Below are positions 18,079 through 26,440 of a stretch of DNA of 64,000 nt, one piece after another (position 1 is the stretch's first letter; each line of letters starts with the position of its first letter). The notes beneath the pieces are model-generated. The model ran no database searches, was not told the DNA's origin, and saw only the letters and a list, made by a program, of their open reading frames with translations. The stretch lies in assembly GCA_038237515.1 (NCBI GenBank), contig JBBRYP010000001.1, forward strand, positions 80,615-144,614. Direction: 5' to 3'. The stretch comes from JBBQDZ01 sp038237515 (lineage in GTDB: Bacteria > Actinomycetota > Thermoleophilia > Gaiellales > Gaiellaceae). The position numbers were made by a program, and so were the translations under genes.

Positions 18079-18591
18079 GTGACGACGTTCAACCTCAGGA
18101 ACCTCCGGCTGCGCCCCGGGGAAGAGCATCGCGAGCGGATCGAGATCGAGGTAGCCCCGCTCGAGCTCGGCGGGCAGCGGTACGTCGCGGTGCCCGAGGA
18201 CCCTGCAGCGGAGCTCACGGTTGCGCGTGCGAGCACCGGGACGGTCTTCGGCCTGCGCTACGACGTCAGGCTTCACGGCCCGTGTTTCCGCTGCCTCGCA
18301 GACGCGGTTCTCGACGTCCGGGTGCGGGCCCGGGAGTACCAGGCGACGAACCCGGCGGACTCCGAGGAGCTGCGGACCCCATACGTCCGCGACGATCGCC
18401 TCGACCTGTCCGCCTGGGCTCGGGATGCCCTCGTGCTCGAGCTTCCGGACAAGATCCTCTGCCGGCCCGACTGCGCTGGCCTGTGCCCCGTCTGCGGGCG
18501 CGACCTGAACCACGAGCCGCACGAGCACGACCCGGAGCCCGACGGTTCCCGCTGGGCCGCGCTCGAAGCGCTCCGAGGGCAGCTCGAGTAG
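18079..18591 (+). CDS. yceD: YceD/DUF177 family protein (23S rRNA accumulation)
   Basis: A 170-aa protein of the DUF177/YceD family, required for 23S rRNA accumulation in bacteria and plastids. It has the Cys pair in HGPCFRCL and a second in CRPDCAGLCPVCGRDLN near the C-terminus, giving a zinc-binding ending, plus ARDALVLELPDKILC typical of the family. yceD is normally followed directly by rpmF; here an ABC-F gene intervenes (yceD-ABC-F-rpmF-plsX-acpP). Start GTG 18079. Confidence 0.85.
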   Translation: MTTFNLRNLRLRPGEEHRERIEIEVAPLELGGQRYVAVPEDPAAELTVARASTGTVFGLRYDVRLHGPCFRCLADAVLDVRVRAREYQATNPADSEELRTPYVRDDRLDLSAWARDALVLELPDKILCRPDCAGLCPVCGRDLNHEPHEHDPEPDGSRWAALEALRGQLE

Positions 18592-18593
18592 CG

Positions 18594-18703
18594 CTACGAT
18601 GGCGGCGGCGCTCCGGCGCCGGCCGATGCTCGCGACCTGCTGACACCGCTTCCCTGTCGCCGCGGCGAAACCCGCCGCGTGCCAGACCGTCAGGAGGTTC
18701 ACC
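18594..18703 (+). promoter_or_regulatory. Leader of the ABC-F gene: -10 box, mini-ORF, hairpin and SD
   Basis: TACGAT at 18595-18600 would start transcription near 18607, leaving an untranslated leader of about 95 nt, unusual in this window. It holds a five-codon ORF MLATC (ATG 18626 to TGA 18643) and a perfect 7-bp hairpin CGCGGCG/CGCCGCG (18661-18667 with 18673-18679, loop AAACC). A strong AGGAGG at 18692-18697 lies 6 nt before the GTG. The layout recalls attenuated antibiotic-resistance ABC-F genes, but regulation is unproven. Confidence 0.45.
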
Positions 18704-20275
18704 GTGCACAGCGGCTCGCTCGCTGCGATCGAGATCACGAAGCACCACGGCGTCGCCCTCGTCTTCGACGGGGTGTCGCTTGTCGTAACACCCGGCTCCC
18801 GCATCGGGATCGTCGGTCCGAACGGCATCGGAAAGACGACGCTGCTCCGCGTGCTCGCCGGGCTGGACGAGGCCGACGCGGGCCGCGTGGTGCGCAACCC
18901 GCCGTCCCTCTCGGTGGGCTACCTGCCCCAGGAGAACGACGCCCTGGCCGGGGAGACCCTGCGCGGCTCTCTCGCGCGTCGGGCCGGCCTCGCCGAGGCC
19001 GAGCGACGCCTCGACGATCTCGCGAGCAGGCTGGAGGCGGAGCCGGAGGTCGCGCAGGACTACTCGGATGCGCTCGACCGTCTGCTCGCGCTCGGCGGTG
19101 CCGACTTCGACTCCCGGGCGCGGGAGGCGCTCGCGGACGTTGGCCTGGACGCGCCGCCCGAGCGGCCGACGAGGAGCCTCTCGGGCGGCGAGCGCGCTCG
19201 AGCAGCCCTCGCCGCGCTCCTGCTCGCTCGCTTCGACGTCTTCCTGCTCGACGAGCCGACGAACGACCTCGATTTCGATGGCCTCGAGCGCCTCGAGCAC
19301 CTGCTCGCCGAATTGCACGGCGGTGTCGTCGTCGTCTCGCACGACCGCGAGTTCCTCGATCGGACAGTGACGCGGGTGCTCGAGATCGAGCAGGGCTCCA
19401 GGCGGAGCCGCTCCTACGAAGGCGGCTGGAGCGAGTTCGAAGCTGCGAGGACGCGCCTGCGCGAACGGCAGACGGCGACTCACTCGCAGTACGCCGAGCG
19501 CCGCGACCGGCTCGAGAACCTTGCCGCGCAGCGGCGCCAGGAGGCGCGCGGCGGCGGCAAGCAGGCCGACCGCCGCGGCACTCACGCCCTCTCGACGAAG
19601 GTGCGACAGGTCGAGCGGCAGCTCCAGCGGCTCGAGCACGTCGAGAAGCCGTGGGAGCCGTGGGACCTGCGACTGTCGCTTCGCCCGACACGTCGCGGGG
19701 GCGACGTGGTGGCGCGGCTCGAATCGGTAGTCGTGGAGCGTGGCGGCTTCCGCCTCGGTCCGCTCGACCTCGACCTTCGCCTCGGCGACCGGCTCGCCCT
19801 GCTCGGCCGGAACGGCAGCGGGAAGACGACGCTCCTGCAGGCGCTGCTCGGCGATCTGCCGCTGACGGAGGGGCGTCGTGCGCTCGGCCCCGGCGTCGTC
19901 CTCGGAGAGCTCGACCAAAGCCGCAGCCGCTTCGCCGGCGGCGAGCCGGTCCTTGCGGCGTTCGCGGGGAATCGCGAGGAGGCTCGGACGCTGCTCGCGA
20001 AGTTCGGACTGCGCGCGGAGGACGCGCTGCGCGCGGGTGCGAGACTCTCGCCGGGGGAGCGGACGCGCGCGGCTCTGGCGCTCCTGTCCGCGAACGGTGT
20101 CAACTGCCTCGTCCTCGACGAACCCACGAACCACCTCGACCTTCCGGCGATCGAGGAGCTCGAGGAGGCGCTCGAAGCCTACGAGGGCACGGTCGTACTC
20201 GTCACCCACGACCGGCGCTTCCTGGAGCGATTCCGCGCGACACGTACGCTCGAGCTCGATTTGCCTGCGGGGTGA
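18704..20275 (+). CDS. ABC-F family ribosome-associated ATPase
   Basis: Soluble protein with two ABC ATPase domains and no membrane segment. ABC-F proteins enter the ribosomal E site and either help translation (EttA, Uup type) or displace antibiotics. Domain 1 has GPNGIGKTTLL (about 38) and SLSGGERARAALAALLL with DEPTNDLDF. A charged linker follows (about 240-320, the P-site tRNA-interaction motif region, ending QRLEHVEKPWEPW). Domain 2 has GRNGSGKTTLL (about 368), LSPGERTRAALALL and DEPTNHLDLPA. The 523-aa length is normal. It is inserted between yceD and rpmF and has its own strong ribosome-binding site and long leader. The subfamily cannot be set by eye. Confidence 0.92.
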   Translation: MHSGSLAAIEITKHHGVALVFDGVSLVVTPGSRIGIVGPNGIGKTTLLRVLAGLDEADAGRVVRNPPSLSVGYLPQENDALAGETLRGSLARRAGLAEAERRLDDLASRLEAEPEVAQDYSDALDRLLALGGADFDSRAREALADVGLDAPPERPTRSLSGGERARAALAALLLARFDVFLLDEPTNDLDFDGLERLEHLLAELHGGVVVVSHDREFLDRTVTRVLEIEQGSRRSRSYEGGWSEFEAARTRLRERQTATHSQYAERRDRLENLAAQRRQEARGGGKQADRRGTHALSTKVRQVERQLQRLEHVEKPWEPWDLRLSLRPTRRGGDVVARLESVVVERGGFRLGPLDLDLRLGDRLALLGRNGSGKTTLLQALLGDLPLTEGRRALGPGVVLGELDQSRSRFAGGEPVLAAFAGNREEARTLLAKFGLRAEDALRAGARLSPGERTRAALALLSANGVNCLVLDEPTNHLDLPAIEELEEALEAYEGTVVLVTHDRRFLERFRATRTLELDLPAG

Positions 20276-20291
20276 CTGGCAAGACGGCGGC

Positions 20292-20297
20292 TATACT
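20292..20297 (+). promoter_or_regulatory. -10 box of rpmF
   Basis: TATACT ends 12 nt before the rpmF ATG; the leader would be about 5 nt. Confidence 0.55.
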
Positions 20298-20309
20298 CCT
20301 CGGCCGGTC

Positions 20310-20498
20310 ATGGCCGTCCCGAAGAAGAAGACCTCCAAGGCACGCCGAGACAAGCGTCGCGCCCAGCACAAGATCGAGGCGCCGCGCGTCAACACCTGCC
20401 CGAACTGCCGTCAGCCGAAGCGGCCGCACCACGTCTGCCCGACGTGTCAGACCTACCGCGGCCGTGACGTCGAGCCTCTCCCGAGCGCCGCTCCGTAA
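20310..20498 (+). CDS. rpmF: 50S ribosomal protein L32, zinc-binding form
   Basis: A 62-aa L32 protein: MAVPKKKTSKARRDKRRAQ at the N-terminus, then a zinc ribbon with CPNC and CPTC. Keeping all four Cys makes it the zinc-dependent paralogue. It is followed after 3 nt by plsX, the classical rpmF-plsX pairing that links ribosome and phospholipid synthesis. The ATG at 20310 is fixed by the invariant AVPKKK start. Confidence 0.95.
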   Translation: MAVPKKKTSKARRDKRRAQHKIEAPRVNTCPNCRQPKRPHHVCPTCQTYRGRDVEPLPSAAP

Positions 20499-20501
20499 CC
20501 C

Positions 20502-21488
20502 GTGACCGTCCGCGTCGCCGTGGACGCGATGGGTGGCGACCGCGGCTCGGCCGAAATGATCGAGGGGGCGCTCGCGGCTGCGCAGGAGGGAATCGAGCCG
20601 CTGATCGTCGGGCCTTCCAGTCTCGAGACGAAGGGGCTCGAGCTCGTCGAGGCGGCCGACGTGATCGGCATGGACGAGAAGCCCGCCGAGGCGGTGCGGA
20701 CGAAGCCGGATTCCTCACTCGTGGTCGCCTGCCGCGCGGTGGGCGACGGCCGCGCCTCCGCCGTCGTCTCTTCCGGCAACACCGGGGCCATGCTCGCGGC
20801 GGCCCTCCTCGCCCTGCGTCGACTACCAGGCGTCTTCAGGCCGGCGCTCGCGGTCGTGGTACCGACGCCGGACGGGCCCTCCGTGCTCCTCGACGCCGGA
20901 GCGAACGCGGAAGCAAGGCCCGAGCACCTCCTCCAGTTCGGGCACATGGGATCCGTCTTCGCCGAGGAGATCCTCGGCCGCCGTCAGCCGACCGTGCGCC
21001 TGCTCTCGATCGGAGAGGAGTCCGAAAAGGGCAACCAGTTGACGCTGGGCGCCCACGCGCTCCTCGCCTCGTCTCGACTGAACTTCGCCGGCAACACGGA
21101 GAGCCGCCACCTGCTTGCGGGAGCCGCGGACGTCGTCGTCTGTGACGGCTTCACCGGCAACGTCTGCCTGAAGCTCATCGAGGGGACGATCAAGACCGTC
21201 CTCGACTCGCTGCGTGCCGAGATCGTCTCCACGGCGGGCGGAAGGCTCGGCGGGCTCCTCATCCGCCCGGCTGCGAGGCGCCTCCGCACCCGTTTCGATC
21301 CGGACACGCACGGGGGGGCCTACCTGCTCGGCCTGCGGGGCCTCGTCGTGAAGGCGCACGGCAACTCGTCGAGCCGGGCGATCGCGAGTGCGATCCGGCT
21401 CGCCGCGCGGGGCGTCGAGCACGATGTGGTCGGGCGGCTCTCGGCGGGCCTGCCGGAGCGGGCGGCGAAGGTCGAGACGCTTGGCTAA
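20502..21488 (+). CDS. plsX: Phosphate acyltransferase PlsX
   Basis: Converts acyl-ACP and phosphate to acyl-phosphate for the first glycerol-3-phosphate acylation by PlsY. The 328-aa protein has VAVDAMGGDRGSAEMIEGAL at the N-terminus, VVSSGNTGAML, LLSIGEESEKGNQLT and VVVCDGFTGNVCLKLIEGT. FakA/FakB also yields acyl-phosphate, so this window carries both routes into PlsY. It lies 3 nt after rpmF and upstream of acpP; GTG start. Confidence 0.95.
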   Translation: MTVRVAVDAMGGDRGSAEMIEGALAAAQEGIEPLIVGPSSLETKGLELVEAADVIGMDEKPAEAVRTKPDSSLVVACRAVGDGRASAVVSSGNTGAMLAAALLALRRLPGVFRPALAVVVPTPDGPSVLLDAGANAEARPEHLLQFGHMGSVFAEEILGRRQPTVRLLSIGEESEKGNQLTLGAHALLASSRLNFAGNTESRHLLAGAADVVVCDGFTGNVCLKLIEGTIKTVLDSLRAEIVSTAGGRLGGLLIRPAARRLRTRFDPDTHGGAYLLGLRGLVVKAHGNSSSRAIASAIRLAARGVEHDVVGRLSAGLPERAAKVETLG

Positions 21489-21501
21489 CGCGTCGGCTTT
21501 G

Positions 21502-21507
21502 TATGAT
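21502..21507 (+). promoter_or_regulatory. -10 box of acpP
   Basis: TATGAT after the plsX stop would start transcription near 21514 and give a leader of about 30 nt that carries GTGAGGTGAC just before the ATG. This is a conventional leadered gene. Confidence 0.5.
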
Positions 21508-21545
21508 CGGCGCGCTCTCGACCCCAAACGGCACTGTGAGGTGAC

Positions 21546-21791
21546 ATGGCAGCATCGCGCGCGGAAGTCTTCGAGCGAGTCAAAGAGGTCCTGACCGAGC
21601 AACTCGGTATCGAGGAGAGCGAGATCACCGACGAAGCCTCGTTCCAGGAGGATCTCGACGCAGACTCGCTCGACCTCGTCGAGCTGATCATGGAGCTGGA
21701 AGACCAGTTCGGGATCAAGATCTCCGATGAGGACGCTCAGAAGATCCAGACGGTAGGTCAGGCAGTCGACTACGTCTCGTCCCGACAGTAG
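21546..21791 (+). CDS. acpP: Acyl carrier protein
   Basis: Carries growing acyl chains on a phosphopantetheine arm. The 81-aa acidic protein has the attachment motif DADSLDLVELIMELEDQFG (Ser about 39) and IQTVGQAVDYV at the C-terminus. It precedes rnc, as in many bacteria (plsX-acpP-rnc-smc). The ATG is preceded by GAGGTGAC, the same ribosome-binding sequence as in front of rpsP. Confidence 0.96.
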   Translation: MAASRAEVFERVKEVLTEQLGIEESEITDEASFQEDLDADSLDLVELIMELEDQFGIKISDEDAQKIQTVGQAVDYVSSRQ

Positions 21792-21828
21792 CGGGGCCTC
21801 CGCGGGCAACCCGCCCGAGCTCGCGCGC

Positions 21829-22503
21829 CTGATCGAGGAGCTCCCGGCGAAGCAGCGCGAGCACATCTTCACCCACCCCGCCTGGGCCCCCGACCGGGCG
21901 TCCTCGTACGAGCGGCTCGAGTTCCTCGGCGACAGCGTGCTCGAGCTCACCGTTGCGCGCGCCCTCTACGACCGGTTCCCCGAGTTCTCGGAGGGCCGGC
22001 TCGCGAAGATCCGATCGCACGTGGTCTCGCGCCAGAGTTGCGCGGTGGTCGCGCGGGAGCTCGATCTGGGGTCGGAGCTTCGATCGCGTGGCGCTTCGCT
22101 TCCGGCGGAGGAGCTCGAGAGTCTCGCTCGCAATCGCAACGTGCTCGCAGCCCTGCTCGAGGCCGCACTCGCGGCTCTCTTCCTCGAGCACGGCTTCGGA
22201 GCAGTCGAGCCCGCCGTCGCAGCGGCCTTCGCCGAGCGGATCGACTATGCGGCCACGCAGCACGTCGATCACAAGACGGAGCTCCAGGAGACCCTCGCCC
22301 GCCAGCGTCGCTCGGTGAGCTATTCGGTCGTCGAGGTGGAAGGGCCGGCGCACGACCGGCGCTTCACCTGCGCGGCCATGGTCGACGGCGAGCAGTTCGG
22401 CGTCGGCATCGGGCGTGCGAAGAAGGACGCGGAGCAGGCGGCCGCCCGCGAGGCCCTCGTCCGCCTCGGCAGTGTCGACGCGCCCGCACCCCTCCCGGAG
22501 TAG
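21829..22503 (+). CDS. rnc: Ribonuclease III, atypical active site, uncertain CTG start
   Basis: Double-strand-specific endoribonuclease for rRNA and mRNA processing. The signature YERLEFLGDSVLEL gives the first catalytic Glu/Asp pair. The second metal motif, usually ADxxEA, reads NVLAALLEAALAALF, so the Asp corresponding to E. coli D114 is Ala while the Glu (E117) remains. A complete dsRNA-binding domain follows (DHKTELQETLARQ to AAAREALVRLG). No ATG, GTG or TTG occurs between the preceding in-frame stop at 21754 and the signature. CTG 21829 is chosen because it gives a natural helix (IEELPAKQREHIFTHPAW); a start a few codons earlier is possible. The protein is about 224 aa. Confidence 0.85.
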   Translation: MIEELPAKQREHIFTHPAWAPDRASSYERLEFLGDSVLELTVARALYDRFPEFSEGRLAKIRSHVVSRQSCAVVARELDLGSELRSRGASLPAEELESLARNRNVLAALLEAALAALFLEHGFGAVEPAVAAAFAERIDYAATQHVDHKTELQETLARQRRSVSYSVVEVEGPAHDRRFTCAAMVDGEQFGVGIGRAKKDAEQAAAREALVRLGSVDAPAPLPE

Positions 22504-22550
22504 CGCGTCGCGCCCGCCGTCCGCGCCGCCCGGCATGCTCTGCGCTGCGC

Positions 22551-25295
22551 ATGCACCTGCGAGCACTCAAGCTGCGCGGCTTCAAGTCGTTCCCCGACGC
22601 GACGGAGATCCGGCTCGAGCCGGGGGTTGCGGTGGTCGTCGGCCCGAACGGCTCCGGGAAGTCCAACATTGCGGATGCGCTCGTCTGGGCGGCCGGGAGC
22701 CAGTCGCCGAGCGAGCTACGCGCCGAACGCGCCGACGACGTGCTCTTCGGGGGCGCCGAGGGCCGCGCCGCCGCGGCGTTCGCGGAGGTCGAGCTCTGCT
22801 TCGACAACGAGGACGGTGCGTTCACCGAGCTCCCGTTCGCAGAGATCACCATCGCCCGCCGCCTGCACCGCGGCGGGGAGGGCCAGTACCTCGTCAACGG
22901 TGCGGGCGTCCGCCGCACCGACGTCGTCGAGCTCCTCGCGGACGTCGGCCTCGGCGCAGGTCTCGGCTCGATCATCGGCCAGGGGCGCGTCGAGGCCGTG
23001 CTCGCGTCGAAGCCCGAGGAGCGGCGGGCGCTCGTCGAGGAGGCCGCGGGGCTCGGCCGGTTCAAGCGGCGCCGCCATCGCGCCGAGCTGAAGCTCGCAC
23101 GCGTGGGCCTGCAGGTCGAGCGCGCGCGCGACGTCGAGGAGGAGGTGGCAAAGCGCCTGCGGCCGCTTGCGCTGCAGGCGACCGCGGCCGAGCGCGCGGA
23201 GCGGCTCGCGGTCGAGATCGGTGCGTTGCGCGCCACGATCGCGACGCTCGACCTCTCGGCGCTCGAGGCGCGGCGAGGCGAGGCCGACGGTCGCCTCACG
23301 GCCGCGCGCCTGGAGCGGGAGCGGGTGAACGCGCGCCTCGAGGCGCTGCTCCGGGAGCGGGGGGCCGTCGAGGAGGAGCTGGCGGACGCGGCCGGCCGCC
23401 GCGAAGCGGCCACTGCAGCCCTCTACCGGCTGCGGAGCTCGCGGGAGCGCCTCGCGGTGCGCCTCGAATCCCTCGACGAGCTACGGGATCGTCTCCGCGG
23501 GGAGCTCGCCGAGGCACGAGAGCGGCGCGCCGAGCCCCCGGAGCCCGCCGACGATCCTCACGAACGTTCCGCGCAGGCCGCCGGCGAGGTGCGCCGCAGT
23601 CAGGCCGAGGCGCAGCTCGCGGCCGATCGTGCCCGCCTGGCCGGCGAGCGGCTCTCCGCTCTCGACCGCGTGCTCGCGGAGCGCGAGGGGCTGCCTCCGG
23701 CGGCGCGAGCGCTCGCCGAGCGCGGCCACTTCCTCGCGCTGGCGCTGCTCGAGGTCGATCACGGATACGAGCGCGCCGTCGCGGCCGCGCTTGCCTGGCG
23801 CGCGTCGGCCGTCGTCGCGGCAGATCTGGGCGAAGCCCTGGAGCTCGTCGAGCAAAGCCGCAGCGAGGGGCTCGGTCCCGTCGCCGCCCTCCTACCCGGC
23901 TCGGCGGCCCGGGCGCAGGGCGATGCTCCAGTGGCCGGTGCCGAGCCCCTAGCGCGTCACGCGAGGGCGCGCGAAGGCGGCGATCGCGTCGCCTCGGTCC
24001 TGGAGGATGTCTGGGTCGTCCCCCTCGAGGCCCTGCCGCGAGCCAAGCGGGGCACGGTCGTCACCCGTGAAGGTCACTGCTACGAGCCTGAAAGCGACCG
24101 CCTCGCGTGGGCAGGCGAGACCGCCGAGGCGGTGCTGCTCGAGCTCGAGGCGAGGCGGCACGCGCTGGCGGCGGAGGTGGCGGAGCTGGAAGCGAGCGCC
24201 GGGAGCTCTTCGATGCATGCGCAGCAGGCTGCTGCTGCGGCGAAGGCGGCTGCCGCGGCGGCAGCAACGGCGGCGGCCCGGCGGCCCTCGATTCCCTCGG
24301 TCGCCGCACTCGAACCGATCGCAGCGGCCGCGGAGCGGGCGCTGTCGCTCCTGGAGCGCGCGCATGGCGCCGGCGCGCGCCTGGAGGCACCGCTCGAGGC
24401 GAGGTCGGACTCGGGGTCCCGCAGGGCTGGAGAGCTCGCCTCCTCGCTGCGAGAGCTCGCCGCTGCCGAGGTCGAGGCTCGGGGCGCGGCGGCGGCGGTG
24501 GTCGAGCGTGCCGGAGCGATCGAGCTCGAGCTCGCACGCATCGAGGGCGACACCGCCGAGGCGCACCGCCGGCTCGAGCAGGCGGGCGCGGCCCCGGAGG
24601 CGACCGACGGGGCAGGGCGCGAGGAGCTCTGCGACAAGCTCGAGCGGCTGGAACGCCGCCGAGAGCAGCTCGGGAGCGTCAATCCGCTCGCCAAGGAGGA
24701 ATACGAGGCCGAAAAGGGGCGGCTCGCCGAGCTGCGGGAGCAGCGGGAAGACCTGGAGCGGAGCCTGGAGGAGCTCGAACGGCTGCGTGCGGACCTCGAC
24801 TCGACTGTGAGGCGACGGTTCTCCGAAACCTTCGAGGCGGTGCAGGAGCATTTTGCCGTGGTCGCTGGAACCCTGTTTCCGGGCGGCGAGGGCCGCCTCC
24901 GGCTCACCGAGCCTGAGGGGGACGACGACGCCGCCGGAATCGAGGTCGAGCTACGACCGGCCGGCAAGCGTGTGACGCGGCTTTCGCTTCTCTCCGGAGG
25001 CGAGAAGGCACTCGGTGCGATCGCCTTTCTCTTCTCCCTCTTCCTTGCGCGGCCCTGCCCTTTCTACCTCCTCGACGAGGTCGAGGCCGCGCTCGACGAC
25101 GCGAACATCGGGCGCTTTGTCGAGCTGCTGCGCACGTATGCAGAGCAGGCCCAGTTCATCGTCGTCACCCACCAGAAGAGGACGATGGAGGCGGCGGATA
25201 TCCTCTACGGCGTGACCATGGCCGCCGACGGCGTGTCGCAGGTGGTGTCGCGGCGGCTCCCGCAGGCGGTGACGGCGGTCGCAACGGGCGCGTGA
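22551..25295 (+). CDS. smc: Chromosome segregation ATPase SMC, compact form
   Basis: Condensin subunit for chromosome organisation. The N-terminal head begins MHLRALKLRGFKSFPDATEI, with Walker A VGPNGSGKSN (about 31-39), and the hinge spans about 380-530 (RGHFLALALLEVDHGYERA). The C-terminal head has LSLLSGGEKALGAIAFL (signature, about 811) and FYLLDEVEAALDDANI (Walker B, about 839), then VVTHQKRTMEAADILYG. The total is 914 aa against about 1150-1200 for typical bacterial SMC. The two coiled-coil arms are only about 190-215 residues each. No frameshift is seen and both heads and hinge are whole. ATG 22551 follows rnc by 47 nt; the 3' end overlaps ftsY as GTGA. Confidence 0.93.
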   Translation: MHLRALKLRGFKSFPDATEIRLEPGVAVVVGPNGSGKSNIADALVWAAGSQSPSELRAERADDVLFGGAEGRAAAAFAEVELCFDNEDGAFTELPFAEITIARRLHRGGEGQYLVNGAGVRRTDVVELLADVGLGAGLGSIIGQGRVEAVLASKPEERRALVEEAAGLGRFKRRRHRAELKLARVGLQVERARDVEEEVAKRLRPLALQATAAERAERLAVEIGALRATIATLDLSALEARRGEADGRLTAARLERERVNARLEALLRERGAVEEELADAAGRREAATAALYRLRSSRERLAVRLESLDELRDRLRGELAEARERRAEPPEPADDPHERSAQAAGEVRRSQAEAQLAADRARLAGERLSALDRVLAEREGLPPAARALAERGHFLALALLEVDHGYERAVAAALAWRASAVVAADLGEALELVEQSRSEGLGPVAALLPGSAARAQGDAPVAGAEPLARHARAREGGDRVASVLEDVWVVPLEALPRAKRGTVVTREGHCYEPESDRLAWAGETAEAVLLELEARRHALAAEVAELEASAGSSSMHAQQAAAAAKAAAAAAATAAARRPSIPSVAALEPIAAAAERALSLLERAHGAGARLEAPLEARSDSGSRRAGELASSLRELAAAEVEARGAAAAVVERAGAIELELARIEGDTAEAHRRLEQAGAAPEATDGAGREELCDKLERLERRREQLGSVNPLAKEEYEAEKGRLAELREQREDLERSLEELERLRADLDSTVRRRFSETFEAVQEHFAVVAGTLFPGGEGRLRLTEPEGDDDAAGIEVELRPAGKRVTRLSLLSGGEKALGAIAFLFSLFLARPCPFYLLDEVEAALDDANIGRFVELLRTYAEQAQFIVVTHQKRTMEAADILYGVTMAADGVSQVVSRRLPQAVTAVATGA

Positions 25296-26239
25296 CGACG
25301 ACCTGGGCCGAGCTGCTCGGAGAGGAGGCAGCACAGGGTGCAGGCGAGGGAGAGCGAGGCGGCTTCTTCTCGCGCCTTCGCGACTCGCTCGCCAAGAGCC
25401 GACGGGCGCTGACGGGAGAGCTGACGGCAGGGTTCGACCCGAACGACGAGGAGTCGTGGGAGCGCCTCGAGGAGGCGTTGATAGCCGCCGACGTCGGCGT
25501 CCGCTCCACCGCAGAGCTCGTCCGGCGGCTCGAGGTGGGCGCCGCCACCGGTGACTTGCAGGGCGCGCTCGAGCGGGAGGTCGCAGTGTTGCTCGGGCTG
25601 CCGGGGACGCTGGACGTGCGCAGGGCGCCGAGCGTCCTCCTCGTGGTCGGCGTCAACGGCACGGGCAAGACGACGACGATCGGGAAGCTGGCCTATCGCC
25701 TCCGCGAGCACGGGCTATCGGTGATCATGGCCGCGGCCGACACCTTCCGCGCCGCAGCCGAGGAGCAGCTCGAGATCTGGGCGCAACGGGCCGGCGCCGA
25801 CTTCGTCGGTTCCGTACGGGGCTCCGATCCCGCGGCCGTCGCCTTCGACGCGATCGGAGCCGCGCAAGCACGCGGCCGCGACGTCGTCGTCGTCGACACC
25901 GCCGGTCGCCTGCACACGCAGACGAACCTGATGGAGGAGCTCGCGAAGGTCCGGCGCGTGATCGCAGGGCGCCTCGACGGGGCGCCACACGAGACGCTGC
26001 TCGTCGTCGACTCGACCACGGGCCAGAACGGCCTTCAGCAGGCACGACTCTTCGCCGAGGCCGTCGAGGTGACGGGCGTCGTCCTGACGAAGCTCGACGG
26101 CTCGGCCAAGGGCGGCATCGCGATCCCGATCGCGAACGAGCTCGGCCTGCCGGTGAAGCTGATCGGCGTCGGCGAAGCGCTCGACGACCTGCGCCCGTTC
26201 GACCCGGACGAGTTCGCGAAAGCGCTCGTTCGCGCCTGA
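25292..26239 (+). CDS. ftsY: Signal recognition particle receptor FtsY
   Basis: GTPase receptor that docks SRP-ribosome complexes at the membrane. The short acidic N-terminal A region (about 1-25) is followed by the helical N domain and the NG GTPase: GVNGTGKTTTIGKLA (G1, about 120), AAADTFRAAAEEQL, VDTAGRLHTQTNLMEEL (G3), TKLDGSAKGG (G4) and GVGEALDDLRPFD at the C-terminus. The 315-aa form lacks a large acidic domain, as is common in actinobacteria. GTG 25292 overlaps smc. ffh lies about 1.5 kb downstream beyond an Erm-type gene and a dodecin gene. Confidence 0.95.
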   Translation: MTTTWAELLGEEAAQGAGEGERGGFFSRLRDSLAKSRRALTGELTAGFDPNDEESWERLEEALIAADVGVRSTAELVRRLEVGAATGDLQGALEREVAVLLGLPGTLDVRRAPSVLLVVGVNGTGKTTTIGKLAYRLREHGLSVIMAAADTFRAAAEEQLEIWAQRAGADFVGSVRGSDPAAVAFDAIGAAQARGRDVVVVDTAGRLHTQTNLMEELAKVRRVIAGRLDGAPHETLLVVDSTTGQNGLQQARLFAEAVEVTGVVLTKLDGSAKGGIAIPIANELGLPVKLIGVGEALDDLRPFDPDEFAKALVRA

Positions 26240-26241
26240 CC

Positions 26242-26285
26242 GGCTACTTGTCCGCTTGGAGCGCGAGAGGCGGGGACAAGTGGCT
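26242..26285 (+). terminator. Long-arm hairpin after ftsY
   Basis: GGCTACTTGTCC 26242-26253 pairs with GGACAAGTGGCT 26274-26285 (two G-U pairs), 2 nt after the ftsY stop. The ACTTGTCC/GGACAAGT core recurs in the inverted repeat at 42245-42309. No T tract. Confidence 0.5.
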
Positions 26286-26384
26286 CGGGTAACGGGGTTC
26301 GCCTCAGCCTGCTTCGATCCGACTCGGATCAGGGAGGGACGGGCAACCAGCAAATACGGCGGCACTCAAGGGCCCAAGCCCCCG

Positions 26385-26414
26385 TTGACCTCGCCGGGCA
26401 GGCGCGCGTAGCAT
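26385..26414 (+). promoter_or_regulatory. Promoter of the Erm-type gene (-35 and -10)
   Basis: TTGACC 26385-26390 and TAGCAT 26409-26414 are separated by 18 bp, one of the few clear two-box promoters here. Transcription from near 26421 leaves about 20 nt before GTG 26441, too short for a macrolide-type leader peptide. Confidence 0.5.
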
Positions 26415-26440
26415 GTCGTCGATGCTGACGGTGACGTTCC

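Noticed and set aside
18266..20209. Minus-strand open frame of 647 aa opposite yceD and the ABC-F gene
   Set aside because: Antisense shadow of two recognised genes, without its own motifs.
26240..26440. Macrolide-type leader peptide attenuator before the Erm-type gene
   Set aside because: The predicted transcript leader is only about 20 nt; the upstream hairpin belongs to the end of ftsY.
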